A stretch of 40,000 nt of DNA from Acidobacterium sp. (GCA_003166955.1 PMUI01000035.1:1-40000), one strand, 5' to 3'; positions 1-8,847 are shown, counted from the first letter of the stretch. The notes: generated from the sequence alone by a model not told the origin. Made by a program: numbers and translations.

Positions 1-10
1 TCTTGTGTGC

Positions 11-457
11 TCACGTTTTTCTCCGGTTCTGCGGATTGCCATCATCGAGGGCTGCATCCGGCCACACATCCCGTACCAGGTTCATCGTTAAAGCTTCGCC
101 AAGGAAAATAAGGAGCAGTCCGAGCAAGCGAGAAATGAGGATGACTCCCGCTTCGTGAACCCGATCCCTCTCAACGTTGATCGGAGGCTCAATCGCGCTC
201 ATGCCTTGCAGATTTCCATCTGGTGCCACCCGCGCCGCGCTAAGGCTGGGAACTTCTGATCTCGCCAGCGTCAAAGCACGAGACGCCAGCGACTGAAAGC
301 CGGCAGCTCCAGCCAATTCACCAAGGCTCTGGCGCAGCTTCTCATAGACGCGTACGGTGGTTGCCCCCACCGGCTCGGAGGCGTCGTCCGCATCGACTTC
401 GTAAGTAAAAAGCCGTTGAGCTAAATCTCGCATTTCCGGGAGAGGGGTCATGTTCAA
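11..457 (-). CDS. Conserved protein of unknown function, paralogue of the upstream gene
   Basis: A 148-residue protein that I do not recognise as a named family. It is clearly a paralogue of the next gene upstream (619-1335): both carry RVYEKLRQ/RVYERLRR near residue 40, GFQSLASRALTLA/GFQALASRALALA near residue 55, and a hydrophobic segment (VILISRLLGLLLIFLGEAL) at about residues 105-125. This copy stops soon after the hydrophobic segment and lacks the roughly 75-residue C-terminal extension of its partner. The hydrophobic segment could be one membrane helix or a buried amphipathic helix. The listed start is TTG with a GGAG about ten bases upstream; an ATG two codons later (451) is equally possible. 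The two genes are in tandem, 161 bp apart, and were probably made by tandem duplication. Confidence 0.7.
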   Translation of the reverse strand: MNMTPLPEMRDLAQRLFTYEVDADDASEPVGATTVRVYEKLRQSLGELAGAAGFQSLASRALTLARSEVPSLSAARVAPDGNLQGMSAIEPPINVERDRVHEAGVILISRLLGLLLIFLGEALTMNLVRDVWPDAALDDGNPQNRRKT

Positions 458-618
458 CGCCGCATCGCTCCAGGCGGAAGATCTCGATATCCGTTAACAC
501 GCTTCTCAGGAGGATCAGGGCGACGATAATCTCCTTTCGCAAATGTCTCCGCGGTTAAGCTGCTACACATTCAGGTCCAAATCCAAAAGGCTCGGATCTG
601 GTGTAGCGCTGGCGGAAC

Positions 619-1335
619 TCAATTCATATACCGATTCGTTTCTAGATTCGGTGCATCTTGCGAGCCGCCAGCCTTACTTCGGATGAGTGTGAAAACGTCC
701 AGGACCGTAGCGATACTGCGAAGGTTGCCAGCCACACTTATAAGCCCGTCTTCCATCCCGGGATGCCTGTCCGCCAGGGTTTCAATGCGTTCGCTCACGC
801 TCCTCAACCGGTTAATTTCCAGCAGAAGGTCTTCGAAAGTCACGGCCATCGCCGCTTCATCGGCCGCTGAGAGTACCGAGTCCGCAGTGGCCGAGGCCGA
901 CCCGCTCCTCACGTCGACCTGACTGCGTAGATCTTCGATCAAGCGCAGCGTCGTTGCCTCGCCGAGGAAGGTGAGAAACAGCCCGAGGAGCTGCGCAATC
1001 AGAATGATTCCGGCCTCGCCATTCTCATCCTTGTCCGGTTGAGATTCAACCTCGCCGAGACCGTGTAAGTCTCCATTTGCCGTCACCTGCACGGCGCTCA
1101 GTCGGGGAGATTCGGACTTCGCCAGAGCCAACGCACGAGACGCGAGCGCCTGAAAACCATCAACTCCAACGGGTGCGCCGAGCTGTCGGCGCAGCCGCTC
1201 ATAGACGCGCACAGTTGCGGGTCCGGTTTGCAGGGAGGTCGTGCCCGCATCGGCCTCGGAAGCAACCAGACTGCGGGCCAAATCACGTGTCTTTTGTCGA
1301 GGAGGCATCGGTTTCGTTCTTTCTTTGCGTGCCAT
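619..1335 (-). CDS. Conserved protein of unknown function with helical C-terminal extension
   Basis: A 238-residue protein, the longer member of the tandem pair. The N-terminal 135 residues match the neighbour at 11-457, including RVYERLRR, GFQALASRALALAKSE and a hydrophobic stretch ILIAQLLGLFLTFLGEAT. The extra C-terminal part (about 165-238) is rich in heptad-like leucines (FEDLLLEINRLRSVSERIETL), suggesting a short coiled coil or helical bundle. A basic, proline-containing N-terminus (KERTKPMPPRQK) precedes the conserved part. The ATG at 1335 has an AAGG-type ribosome site just upstream. Function is unknown; the membrane helix plus coiled coil would suit a small scaffold or signalling adaptor, but that is speculation. 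Confidence 0.75.
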   Translation of the reverse strand: MARKERTKPMPPRQKTRDLARSLVASEADAGTTSLQTGPATVRVYERLRRQLGAPVGVDGFQALASRALALAKSESPRLSAVQVTANGDLHGLGEVESQPDKDENGEAGIILIAQLLGLFLTFLGEATTLRLIEDLRSQVDVRSGSASATADSVLSAADEAAMAVTFEDLLLEINRLRSVSERIETLADRHPGMEDGLISVAGNLRSIATVLDVFTLIRSKAGGSQDAPNLETNRYMN

Positions 1336-1722
1336 GCCTTCCCTTGCGTACGGGCATTTATCGCAATGGCACTTTGTTGCCGGAGGTCGCAGTGATTAGT
1401 TTCCCGGGGCTCGTGAGACTCCATGTTGGCGGTACCGAACCAGGATACTTGAAATATTTCCTGAGGAGTGATCACAATTGACCAGTTCTCCGCCGACGTC
1501 GTGGGGCCCTAAGCTGAAGCCCGGGGAAAGTGCCTGGCTGAAGTGCATACACCGATGGTGGTGGAAGGGCCGCTGTCCGGCATCACAGGATTGCGCTTGC
1601 AGTCGATCTGTATTCGACACCTCGGCTCCTCTCTGACTTAGCATTCAAACAATCCGGATGTTCGATGCTTCCGTTTATGCTTCGCAACTCTGATATGTTG
1701 GGGCCTGCCGAGGGGATGCACG
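1336..1722. other. Divergent intergenic region
   Basis: 387 bp between the minus-strand pair and the plus-strand phosphatase. Both genes point away from it, so it should contain two promoters. I see no convincing ORF, hairpin or strong -35/-10 pair; several short overlapping frames here have no recognisable protein features. Confidence 0.5.
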
Positions 1723-3192
1723 ATGGAAGCGCAGGTCCTCACAGTGGTTCGCGACCAGGTTGGCGCCATCGCCCTGGGGACAGTTTTTATGTTCGTCGGC
1801 GTGATGGCCTGTGCTATTGCTGCGATTCGCGGTCGCGGCGCGGTCCGTATCCTTGTATGGTTCGGGCTGCTGAGTCTGATGTGGGGTATGCGCATCATGG
1901 CTTCCGTACCCGCCGCGTTCAGCGTATTGCCGCGCTCCCTTTGGGCCAGCCGCCCGGCCGTGATCGCCATTCTCTCTTATGTGACGGTCCTTCCCGCCCT
2001 GCTTTTCTTTCTGGAACTGAGCCGGGGAAGTTTGCGCCGATTGCTGCAGATGATGTTCGTCGCGGACCTGGTGGTCTGCCTGGCGGGAATCTATTCCGTC
2101 CTTTTTACCGGATCACCCTACCGATGCATTCCTTTTAGCAATGTCCTGGTCATCGCGCTGGTTCTGATCGTCGCGACGGTCATCTGGATCCCGTCCCTGT
2201 CGGAGAGATTTGGGTTTCCGCGGCATTGGGTTTCGCAACTCGGCCTGGCGGGTACAGGACTTGCGGCCCTCTACACGAATCTCGGCGGGTTTCTTCACCT
2301 TCCGGAACATGGATTCCTGGAGCCGGTCGCGTTTGCCGTGTTCGTCTTCACGCTTGGATACGTCCTGATCGAGAGGATCGTCAGCGATGGACGACGCCTG
2401 CTTTCCATTGAAAGCGAGCTGGCGATTGCGCGCGACCTGCAGAGCTCGACTCTGCCCAGCGGCGTTCCGGACATTACGAGCCTCCGTATCAGCGCGGCCT
2501 ATCTTCCGGCGACCGCCGTCGCGGGCGACTTTTATGAATTCATTCCCGTCGATCGGCGTCGGATTGGCTTTCTGGTGGCGGATGTTTTCGGTCACGGCGT
2601 CGCGGCCGCGCTGATCGCCGCGATGATCAAGGTCGCCATGCAGTCGCTCGTGTCCTGCGCCCAGGAGCCGGGAGAGGTGCTCCGCGGACTGAATCGTATC
2701 CTTGCAGGCCAACTGCGCGGGCAGCTCATTTCTGCGGCCTATTTGTGGCTCGACACGGAGCAGGGTCGTGCGTCTTACTCCGCCGCCGGCCATCCACCGC
2801 TTCTCTGCTGGCGGCAGGGCAGGCTGGACCGGATCGAAAGCAATGGCCTGCTGATCGGGGTCATCCTGGAACCCGAATATCCCGTCTGCGAGTTTTCCCT
2901 CAATTTGGGCGACCGATTCCTGCTTTACACCGATGGCGTCGTTGAACCTGAGAATGCGGCGGGCGAGTCCTTCGGCGACGCCAGGCTGGAGGAGGTCATC
3001 CGCAGGAATCAGTCGCAGTCGCCCCTGGAATTGTCCAATCAGATGATGGCGGAGATCCGGCGGTGGCAACCTGCCCCCATGACTCAGCAGGACGACATCA
3101 CCCTGATCGTCGTGGATGTTGCCCAGTCACGCCCGAGTCCCCAGGCTGTTGGCGTTGAAATAATCGTTGATGAAACGCAGGTTTCAGCGTGA
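1723..3192 (+). CDS. Membrane-bound SpoIIE/PP2C-family serine phosphatase
   Basis: A 489-residue protein with about six or seven hydrophobic helices in residues 12-225, a short linker, and a PPM/SpoIIE-type phosphatase domain at about 230-470. Phosphatase hallmarks are visible: an RDLQSSTLP segment, AGDFYEF (metal-binding Asp), VADVFGHGVAAALIAAM (second metal Asp plus glycine), SAAGHPP, LLYTDGVVE and the terminal QQDDITLIVV with its Asp pair. Enzymes of this type remove phosphate from serine or threonine on regulators such as anti-sigma-factor antagonists, so this is probably an inner-membrane sensor that acts in the cytoplasm. No anti-sigma or STAS gene lies next to it, so the target is unknown. 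An AGGGG sequence sits about ten bases before the ATG. The 3' end overlaps the convergent VOC pseudogene by nine bases. Confidence 0.92.
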   Translation: MEAQVLTVVRDQVGAIALGTVFMFVGVMACAIAAIRGRGAVRILVWFGLLSLMWGMRIMASVPAAFSVLPRSLWASRPAVIAILSYVTVLPALLFFLELSRGSLRRLLQMMFVADLVVCLAGIYSVLFTGSPYRCIPFSNVLVIALVLIVATVIWIPSLSERFGFPRHWVSQLGLAGTGLAALYTNLGGFLHLPEHGFLEPVAFAVFVFTLGYVLIERIVSDGRRLLSIESELAIARDLQSSTLPSGVPDITSLRISAAYLPATAVAGDFYEFIPVDRRRIGFLVADVFGHGVAAALIAAMIKVAMQSLVSCAQEPGEVLRGLNRILAGQLRGQLISAAYLWLDTEQGRASYSAAGHPPLLCWRQGRLDRIESNGLLIGVILEPEYPVCEFSLNLGDRFLLYTDGVVEPENAAGESFGDARLEEVIRRNQSQSPLELSNQMMAEIRRWQPAPMTQQDDITLIVVDVAQSRPSPQAVGVEIIVDETQVSA

Positions 3193-3599
3193 GTCGTCAG
3201 GAATCCGCGGATTGGACGTGCCGGGGCCACCCTGCTTCTTCGCCGGCCCCACCCCCGCCAAAGGCGAAGCATGCTTCGGCTCGTACAAATACAGCTCCTC
3301 CCCATCGGGCAGCCGGAACGCCGCCAGCCGACCCACCGCAGCTCCTCGACCGGCTTCGTGAACTCGACGCCCTTCGCGGTCAGCTCTTTCATCGTCTTCC
3401 CAAGGTCGTCGCACATCAGATAAAGCTGATGCCGCCCCGCGCCTTCGTGCGGGTGCATCGCCACCTCCGCCGGAGGAAGCGCAAAGATCAGCCACCCTCC
3501 CCCGGCATCCACCGAAGGAAATCCCAGCACATCGCGAAAGAACTCGCGCAGCCGCTCCGGCTCGCGCGTGGAAAGCACCACATGGGCCGCCTGAATCAT
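3184..3599 (-). pseudogene. VOC-family (glyoxalase/bleomycin-resistance fold) protein, frameshifted
   Basis: Reading from 3599, the first 90 residues are a normal VOC module: VVLSTREPERLREFFRDVLG, then a beta strand with WLIFALPPAEVAMH, then GRHQLYLMCDDL and KELTAKGVEFTKPVEELRW. The expected continuation, RLAAFRLPDGEELYLYEPKH, is present but one frame over, starting near 3330 and ending at the TGA at 3184-3186. Restoring one base in the short C run at 3332-3334 would rejoin the frames as a protein of about 138 residues, the usual length of a single VOC module. The break is therefore a one-base loss, either a real mutation or a base-calling error in a homopolymer. VOC proteins bind a metal and act as lyases, dioxygenases or resistance proteins; the substrate cannot be told here. 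Confidence 0.8.
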
Positions 3600-3781
3600 G
3601 GTGAGACCCCCGTCGCACGCTGCCCGACCGCATCACTATCGCACATCGGTCATGTCCTCACACGAAAGTTATTTCGGGGCGTCGACCTTGGCAGGGAACC
3701 ACGCGCACCAAACCGCTATAATGAAGCTTGTAGAAAGAGCGCAAGATCTTTCGATTTCGACCCGAAGGGAACACCGCCCCC

Positions 3782-5632
3782 ATGGCGACCACCAACGCCG
3801 GCGCCGCGTCCGCGCAAGGCGAATCAGAACCAGCGGCTTCTCCTAAGCCCATCGTCAACGACTTCTCCATCCAGATCGCAACCGTCAACGGCTCCGGCTC
3901 CCAGTCGGCGAACAGCGTTTTGCTGCGCAGCATCTTCGTCATGGGCGTGCCCGTCAGCGGCAAAAATCTCTTCCCCTCCAACATCGCCGGCCTGCCCACC
4001 TGGTACACCATCCGCGCCAGCAAGCACGGCTACGTCGCGCGCAAGAAGGACATCGACATCCTCATTGCGATGAACGCCGAGACCTCCCGCGAAGACATCC
4101 TGTCTTTGCGCCCCGGCGCAGTCGCCATCTACGAAGAGAGCGCAAACCTCAAACAGTATCGCGACGATGTCACCTGCTATCCGGTGCCCTTCGACAAGAT
4201 CACCGCCGCCGTCTGCCCTGAGGCCAAGCTGCGCAAGCTCGTCAAGAACATGATCTACGTCGGTGTCGCGGCGCAGCTTTTCTCCATGGACATGAAAGCC
4301 GTGGAAGACTCGCTGCGCAAGCAGTTCGCGAAGAAGCAAAAGGCCGCCGACCTCAACTGGGCCGCTGTTGAAGCCGGCTTCAACTACGCCGCGCAGGCCT
4401 TTACCAAAAACGACCCCTTCGTGCTCGAGCCGATGCACGCCACCGAAGGCAAAATCATCATCGACGGCAACGCCGCCATCGCGCTCGGCGCCATGTTCGC
4501 CGGCGTCACCGTCGTCACCTGGTATCCGATCACCCCGTCCTCGTCCGTCGTCGAGCAGCTCATCGACTTCCTCAAAAAGTACCGCATCGAGAAAGACGGC
4601 AAAGCCAACTTCGCCGTCGTCCAGGCGGAAGACGAACTCGCCGCGATCGGTATGGTCCTCGGCGCAGGCTGGGCCGGCGCACGTTCCATGACCGCAACCT
4701 CCGGCCCCGGCATCTCGCTCATGGCCGAATTCGCCGGCCTCGGCTACTTCGCCGAACTCCCCGGCGTCATCTTCGACATCCAGCGCGTCGGCCCCTCCAC
4801 CGGCCTGCCCACGCGCACCGCCCAGGCTGACCTGCTCTCCATCGCCTTCCTCTCGCACGGCGACACGAAGCACGTCATGCTCTTCCCCGCGAACGTAAAG
4901 GAGTGCTTCGAATTTGCGGGCGCCGCCTTCGACCTCGCCGAGCAGCTGCAAACCCCGATCTTCGTCCTCTCCGACCTCGACCTCGGCATGAACAACTGGA
5001 TGGCCGACCCGTTCGACTATCCCGAGAAGCCGCTCAACCGCGGCAAAGTCCTCAGCGCCGACGACCTCACCAAGCTCGGTGGCTTCCAGCGCTACCAGGA
5101 CAAGGACGGCGACGCGATCCCCTACCGCACCCTGCCCGGAACCGATCATCCGCAGGCCTCCTACTTCACCCGCGGCAGCGGCCACAACGAGAAGGCCCTC
5201 TACTCCGAGCGCCCCGAGGACTACCAGAACCTGATGGAGCGGCTCGCGCGCAAATTCGAAACCGCCCGCACCATGGTTCCCGCGGCGCTCGTCGTGCAAA
5301 CAGGCAAATCGAAGATCGGCGTCGTCGCCTTCGGCACGTCCGACTTCGCCGTCACGGAAAGTCGCGATCAGCTCAAGAAGGAATTCGGCGTCGAAGCCGA
5401 CTATCTCCGCCTGCGCGCCTATCCGTTCAGCCGCGAAGTGCGCGACTTCGTCGCCTCGCACGACCGCGTTTATGTCGTCGAGCAGAATCGCGACGCGCAG
5501 ATGCTGAGCCTGCTCAAGCTCGATTTGCCCGCCGCCGAAACGCCGAAGCTGCGCAGCGTCCGCCACTTCAACGGCCTGCCCATCGACGCACGCTCCGTTA
5601 CCGACGAAATTGTGCTGCAGGAGGGAATTTGA
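3782..5632 (+). CDS. korA: 2-oxoacid:ferredoxin oxidoreductase, alpha subunit (gamma-alpha fusion)
   Basis: A 616-residue subunit of the KorA type. Residues about 28-205 form the gamma-like domain (GVPVSGKNLFPSNIAGLPTW), and about 220-610 the alpha part: the pyrimidine-binding domain with WYPITPSSSV (247-256), then QAEDELAAIGMVLGAGWAGA, TATSGPGISLM and RVGPSTGLPT, followed by the C-terminal domain with VVEQNRDAQML. With the beta subunit encoded downstream it oxidatively decarboxylates a 2-oxoacid, most likely 2-oxoglutarate, to the acyl-CoA while reducing ferredoxin. This can replace 2-oxoglutarate dehydrogenase in the TCA cycle. The first 25 residues are Ala/Ser-rich and look unstructured. 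The start at 3782 leaves 182 bp to the divergent VOC gene for a promoter. Substrate choice between 2-oxoglutarate and other 2-oxoacids is not certain from sequence. Confidence 0.93.
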   Translation: MATTNAGAASAQGESEPAASPKPIVNDFSIQIATVNGSGSQSANSVLLRSIFVMGVPVSGKNLFPSNIAGLPTWYTIRASKHGYVARKKDIDILIAMNAETSREDILSLRPGAVAIYEESANLKQYRDDVTCYPVPFDKITAAVCPEAKLRKLVKNMIYVGVAAQLFSMDMKAVEDSLRKQFAKKQKAADLNWAAVEAGFNYAAQAFTKNDPFVLEPMHATEGKIIIDGNAAIALGAMFAGVTVVTWYPITPSSSVVEQLIDFLKKYRIEKDGKANFAVVQAEDELAAIGMVLGAGWAGARSMTATSGPGISLMAEFAGLGYFAELPGVIFDIQRVGPSTGLPTRTAQADLLSIAFLSHGDTKHVMLFPANVKECFEFAGAAFDLAEQLQTPIFVLSDLDLGMNNWMADPFDYPEKPLNRGKVLSADDLTKLGGFQRYQDKDGDAIPYRTLPGTDHPQASYFTRGSGHNEKALYSERPEDYQNLMERLARKFETARTMVPAALVVQTGKSKIGVVAFGTSDFAVTESRDQLKKEFGVEADYLRLRAYPFSREVRDFVASHDRVYVVEQNRDAQMLSLLKLDLPAAETPKLRSVRHFNGLPIDARSVTDEIVLQEGI

Positions 5633-5715
5633 CTCCGCGACGGTTTGTTTCGGAACGCCGTTGCTTCGCAGCATCACTCCATCAACCTGAGATGTCCCGG
5701 AAGAGGTAAAGAAAA

Positions 5716-6756
5716 ATGGCGGCCACAGCCACCCCAACCCCTAAAACCAACCGCATCGGCCTGCCCGTCGTCGAGTATCGCGGCAGCAAGACCACCCTCT
5801 GCGCCGGCTGCGGCCACAACGCCATCTCCGAGCGCATCATCGACGCCATGTACGAAATGGGCGTCCAGCCCGAGCACGTCATGAAGCTCTCCGGCATCGG
5901 CTGCTCGTCCAAGAGCCCTGCCTACTTCATGTCCCGCTCGCACAGCTTCAACAGCGTGCATGGCCGCATGCCTTCGGTCGCCACCGGCGCGATCCTCGCC
6001 AACAAAACCATGCTCCCCATCGGCGTCTCCGGTGACGGCGACTCCGCCTCCATCGGCATCGGCCAGTTCGTCCACCTCATGCGCCGCAATTTGCCCATGA
6101 TCTACATCATCGAAGACAACGGCGTCTACGGCCTCACCAAAGGCCAGTTCTCCGCCACCGCCGACATCGGCTCGAAGCTCAAAACCGGCGTCGTCAACGA
6201 CCTTCCCGCTATCGATACCTGCTCGCTCGCCATCCAGCTCGGCGCCACCTTCGTCGGCCGCTCTTTCTCCGGCGACAAAAAGCAGCTCCTCACCATGCTG
6301 AAAGCCGCCATCGCGCACAAGGGCACCGTGATGCTCGACGTCATCTCGCCCTGCGTCACCTTCAACGACCATGAAGGTTCCACCCGCAGTTACAAATACA
6401 TGCAGGACCACGAGGAGCCCGTCGGCGAAGTCGGCTTTGTTCCCTCCTTCGAAGAGATCGACGTCGAATACGATCCCGGCACCACCTACGACGTCACCAT
6501 GCACGACGGTTCCAGCCTGCGCCTCCGCAAGCTGCACGAAGACTACGACCCCACCGACCGCGCACTCGCGGTGAAGACGCTCATGGAAGCTCACGACAAG
6601 GGCGAAATCCTTACCGGCGTCTTCTACATCGACACGCAGAAGCCCGCCTTCACCGATCTCCTGAACATGGTCGACGAGCCCCTGGCCACGCTGCCCCAGG
6701 AACGTACCCGCCCCTCGAAGCAAGTGTTAGAAGAAATCATGTCCCGCCTGAAGTAG
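5716..6756 (+). CDS. korB: 2-oxoacid:ferredoxin oxidoreductase, beta subunit
   Basis: A 346-residue thiamine-diphosphate and iron-sulfur subunit. Cysteine motif CAGCGHN (29-35), a further Cys in GIGCSSKSP (63) and one in ISPCVTFNDH (about 207) provide the four ligands for a [4Fe-4S] cluster. The ThDP/Mg site is GDGDSASIG (106-114) through IIEDNGVYGLTKGQ (about 131-144). It lies 83 bp after korA on the same strand and the pair forms one operon ended by the hairpin at 6778-6808. The longer-than-minimal C-terminus (after about residue 285) is helical. Together the subunits form the heterodimeric, ferredoxin-linked enzyme with the cluster in the beta chain and no separate delta subunit. Confidence 0.94.
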   Translation: MAATATPTPKTNRIGLPVVEYRGSKTTLCAGCGHNAISERIIDAMYEMGVQPEHVMKLSGIGCSSKSPAYFMSRSHSFNSVHGRMPSVATGAILANKTMLPIGVSGDGDSASIGIGQFVHLMRRNLPMIYIIEDNGVYGLTKGQFSATADIGSKLKTGVVNDLPAIDTCSLAIQLGATFVGRSFSGDKKQLLTMLKAAIAHKGTVMLDVISPCVTFNDHEGSTRSYKYMQDHEEPVGEVGFVPSFEEIDVEYDPGTTYDVTMHDGSSLRLRKLHEDYDPTDRALAVKTLMEAHDKGEILTGVFYIDTQKPAFTDLLNMVDEPLATLPQERTRPSKQVLEEIMSRLK

Positions 6757-6777
6757 CGCAGCGAACTCAACAGCAAC

Positions 6778-6808
6778 AAAAAGGTGCGCAATCAAGCGCA
6801 CCTTTTTT
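6778..6808 (+). terminator. Rho-independent terminator of korAB
   Basis: A 9-bp perfect stem AAGGTGCGC (6781-6789) / GCGCACCTT (6796-6804) with a 6-base loop, extended by an A run before and a T run after. It begins about 20 bp past the korB stop. Confidence 0.9.
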
Positions 6809-7145
6809 GCTTTGCGGATAACGATGCCTCAACCCAGGCCGACTTATCGGAACCGCGCGATCGACCCCTGCTGATGCACGACAGAGCTTTTGCTGGAATT
6901 GCGCCCAGTTCTAATAAATTTGGGTGCCAACGAGGGTGCTGAAGGTCACCAAATATTTAAACCAAATCGCTCTCTCGAAGATCGTCTGATGCACCTTCGC
7001 CGCGGTGGGAGACAACCTGTTTGTTCATGCCGTTCTTCCTCTTCCTCTCTCGGTCAGCGAGAGGACTTTCAAGCGACTCTTCTTCGCCCCCTCTAGGCCT
7101 CGAATGGCCCGACGTTGGCCTCTTCATCGCGGCTATGATCGAAAA
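6809..7145 (+). other. Intergenic region upstream of the HEPN-like gene
   Basis: 337 bp with a locally AT-richer patch around 6905-6965. The downstream frame stays open back to 7005, but residues before 7146 look unlike protein (runs of Pro, Leu and Arg), so I treat this as non-coding. No hairpin or clear promoter was identified. Confidence 0.4.
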
Positions 7146-8177
7146 ATGGGATGGACATCGCCTGAGGCTCGTGAGCTTTTCCAACAGTTTCTGAAGTACG
7201 ACGCGGAACGGAGGAATCGTGAACTCCTTCGAGTAACCGAAGCCCTGAAGGTCGTACCAACCACTCAAGAGGCTCGTGACGGGCTCTGCGCGCTTGGACC
7301 TGAAGACGCGGAGCGTGCCCTGCGTCAACACCCCGGCTATGCGTTGCATCGGAAGATCGAGTCCGTTCAGACGATGCTGGAGCTGTTTCGTCGCGCATTG
7401 GCTGATCTGAGCAGCGCAATTGCTTCGTTCCCTGAATTGGGCACTCCTGACGGTCGGGCGGCTCGCGAGCTGATTGAACATGATCTCTCCGTCCTCGTGA
7501 ACAAAGAACTTTTCGCGGCGCTGGGGGCAGCTAAGACCTTGGTGGACTACAGTCGCAGGATCAAAGATCTGGTGCCAGACGATCAGTTTCAATCGAAGAA
7601 GAACGAAGCGTTCAGTCCGAATGAACACGCCTTGATCGTCGCTCTCCGGAATTCGGTGCTGCACAAAGTGCATTCCGAGGCGAATTGGCAGAAGGTCTAT
7701 CGGGGCGGACCCCCGACTACTCATTTCATGATTGATCGCGAAGAGCTTCTGGCCGATGGCGACTTGAGCGAAGCCGCTCGGAAGCATCTCGATTCGCTGG
7801 GGTCGAAGATTGATGTCACGGACTTATTGTCGGCCTATTCCAAAAAGGTGGAAGGCTTCTATAACTGGCTGCTCCCAGAAGTAGAGGTGCACTTGCCGGT
7901 CGCCGTGAAGGACTACCGTGCCTGCGGGCAAGCGGTAAAAACCCATCATGGCAGACTGAGCTATGAGTTTCTAATCAGAACGTGGATTGGCGGAGGTGTC
8001 GACCCCTATCAGCATTTGCCCAAACACTTAACTTCAGAGCAGCTAGAGACAATGGAAGAACTGCCACATCGCTCGACAGAGCAAGTTGATTACATCATCT
8101 CGTGTGTGGATCGACACAGGGTGTGCGACGAGAGTCTTCGAAAGACGGTTTACGAGTTCTTCAAGGTAGCGCCCTGA
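7146..8177 (+). CDS. Orphan HEPN-like protein (putative RNase)
   Basis: A soluble, mostly helical protein of about 343 residues if started at the ATG at 7146 (MGWTSPEARELF); the frame is open further upstream. I do not recognise a named family. The most telling motif is LRNSVLHKVH at about 167-176: R168-N169-x3-H173 fits the R(N/H/D)-x3-5-H active site of HEPN-superfamily ribonucleases, and it sits at the start of a helix after a region of helices (VNKELFAALGAAKTLVDYSRRI), as expected for HEPN folds. It is followed by MIDREELL and YSKKVEGFYNWL. HEPN proteins often act in toxin-antitoxin, abortive infection or RNA-processing systems. No antitoxin (such as a MNT nucleotidyltransferase) lies beside it. 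Location next to a decaying region suggests accessory status. Confidence 0.6.
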   Translation: MGWTSPEARELFQQFLKYDAERRNRELLRVTEALKVVPTTQEARDGLCALGPEDAERALRQHPGYALHRKIESVQTMLELFRRALADLSSAIASFPELGTPDGRAARELIEHDLSVLVNKELFAALGAAKTLVDYSRRIKDLVPDDQFQSKKNEAFSPNEHALIVALRNSVLHKVHSEANWQKVYRGGPPTTHFMIDREELLADGDLSEAARKHLDSLGSKIDVTDLLSAYSKKVEGFYNWLLPEVEVHLPVAVKDYRACGQAVKTHHGRLSYEFLIRTWIGGGVDPYQHLPKHLTSEQLETMEELPHRSTEQVDYIISCVDRHRVCDESLRKTVYEFFKVAP

Positions 8178-8341
8178 AGACCGGTCTGCTCTGAGCGAGG
8201 CGGACCATCAGGCGCTCGGATCGCACTTTTTCGCAAATGTACTGCACCTGCATAATTACCGTATGCCTATGACGGACCCAGATCCCCAAGCTGTTCTCCC
8301 TCCGGCCGACCCGTCAGTACTAACCGGGTCTCAATCCGCCG

Positions 8342-8757
8342 TCACGCCATCCGCTGAACCCATTGGCTCCGCCAGGCGGGCGCCTCGAAAGGATCCGCGA
8401 AATACTGTGTCTCGTGCACGACCTTACCGTTGCGGAACTCCATAATGCTCACTGTGTATGCCGGTCGTCCCTGGTAAGTGATTGTGTATTCCGTGATCCA
8501 GAGATCACCTTTTCCCAGAATTCGCCTGACGTTGAAACCTGACGGTTTGCCGGGGTGATGGCTCCGCAAGGCCTGCAATTCTTTCGCCCGAGGATTCGCT
8601 CGCCTGACTGGGGATAGTCACAAATGGCATCGTCATCGTAAATATCGTGTTCCGGGTTTGCATCGCCGGCTGCCGACGCGTGCCAGTGCGCATTCAGGGC
8701 TTCCCGTATTTGTTCTTCCGTGGGCTGCGCCATTTGCGGCTTGTCTTCCATACTCAT
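8342..8757 (-). pseudogene. SnoaL-like / NTF2-fold protein, frameshifted
   Basis: Reading from the ATG at 8757, about 58 residues are typical of a SnoaL-like NTF2-fold polyketide-cyclase relative: EEQIREALNAHWHASAAGD, then IYDDDAICDYPQSGERILGR. The continuation LQALRSHHPGKPSGF, WITEYTITYQGRPAYTVSI, MEFRNGKVVHETQYFADPF and EAPAWRSQWVQRM is present in another frame from about 8578 to the stop at 8342-8344. A single-base indel between about 8579 and 8600 explains this. The repaired protein would have about 138 residues, the normal length. Such proteins range from small-molecule isomerases to proteins of unknown role. Confidence 0.78.
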
Positions 8758-8847
8758 CCACCTTGTGGGATTTCAGTCTACCGTTACCTGGCATATATCT
8801 CATGTCGCGCCGGACTGCCGATGAGCGCTCCCGTCGCCTGCGACATC

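Noticed and set aside
3824-5737. 637-residue minus-strand frame opposite korA
   Set aside because: Composition is dominated by Gly, Asp, Glu and Val as expected of the complement of a GC-rich gene; korA shows clear family motifs on the other strand.
5674-6723. 349-residue minus-strand frame opposite korB
   Set aside because: Shadow of korB, which has intact ThDP and Fe-S motifs.
6957-7787. 276-residue minus-strand frame opposite the HEPN-like gene
   Set aside because: Considered as an alternative gene, but the plus-strand protein has better composition and a coherent motif, and this frame covers only part of it.
8263-8445. 60-residue plus-strand frame
   Set aside because: Overlaps the SnoaL-like pseudogene on the other strand and is Pro/Ser/Arg-rich without features.
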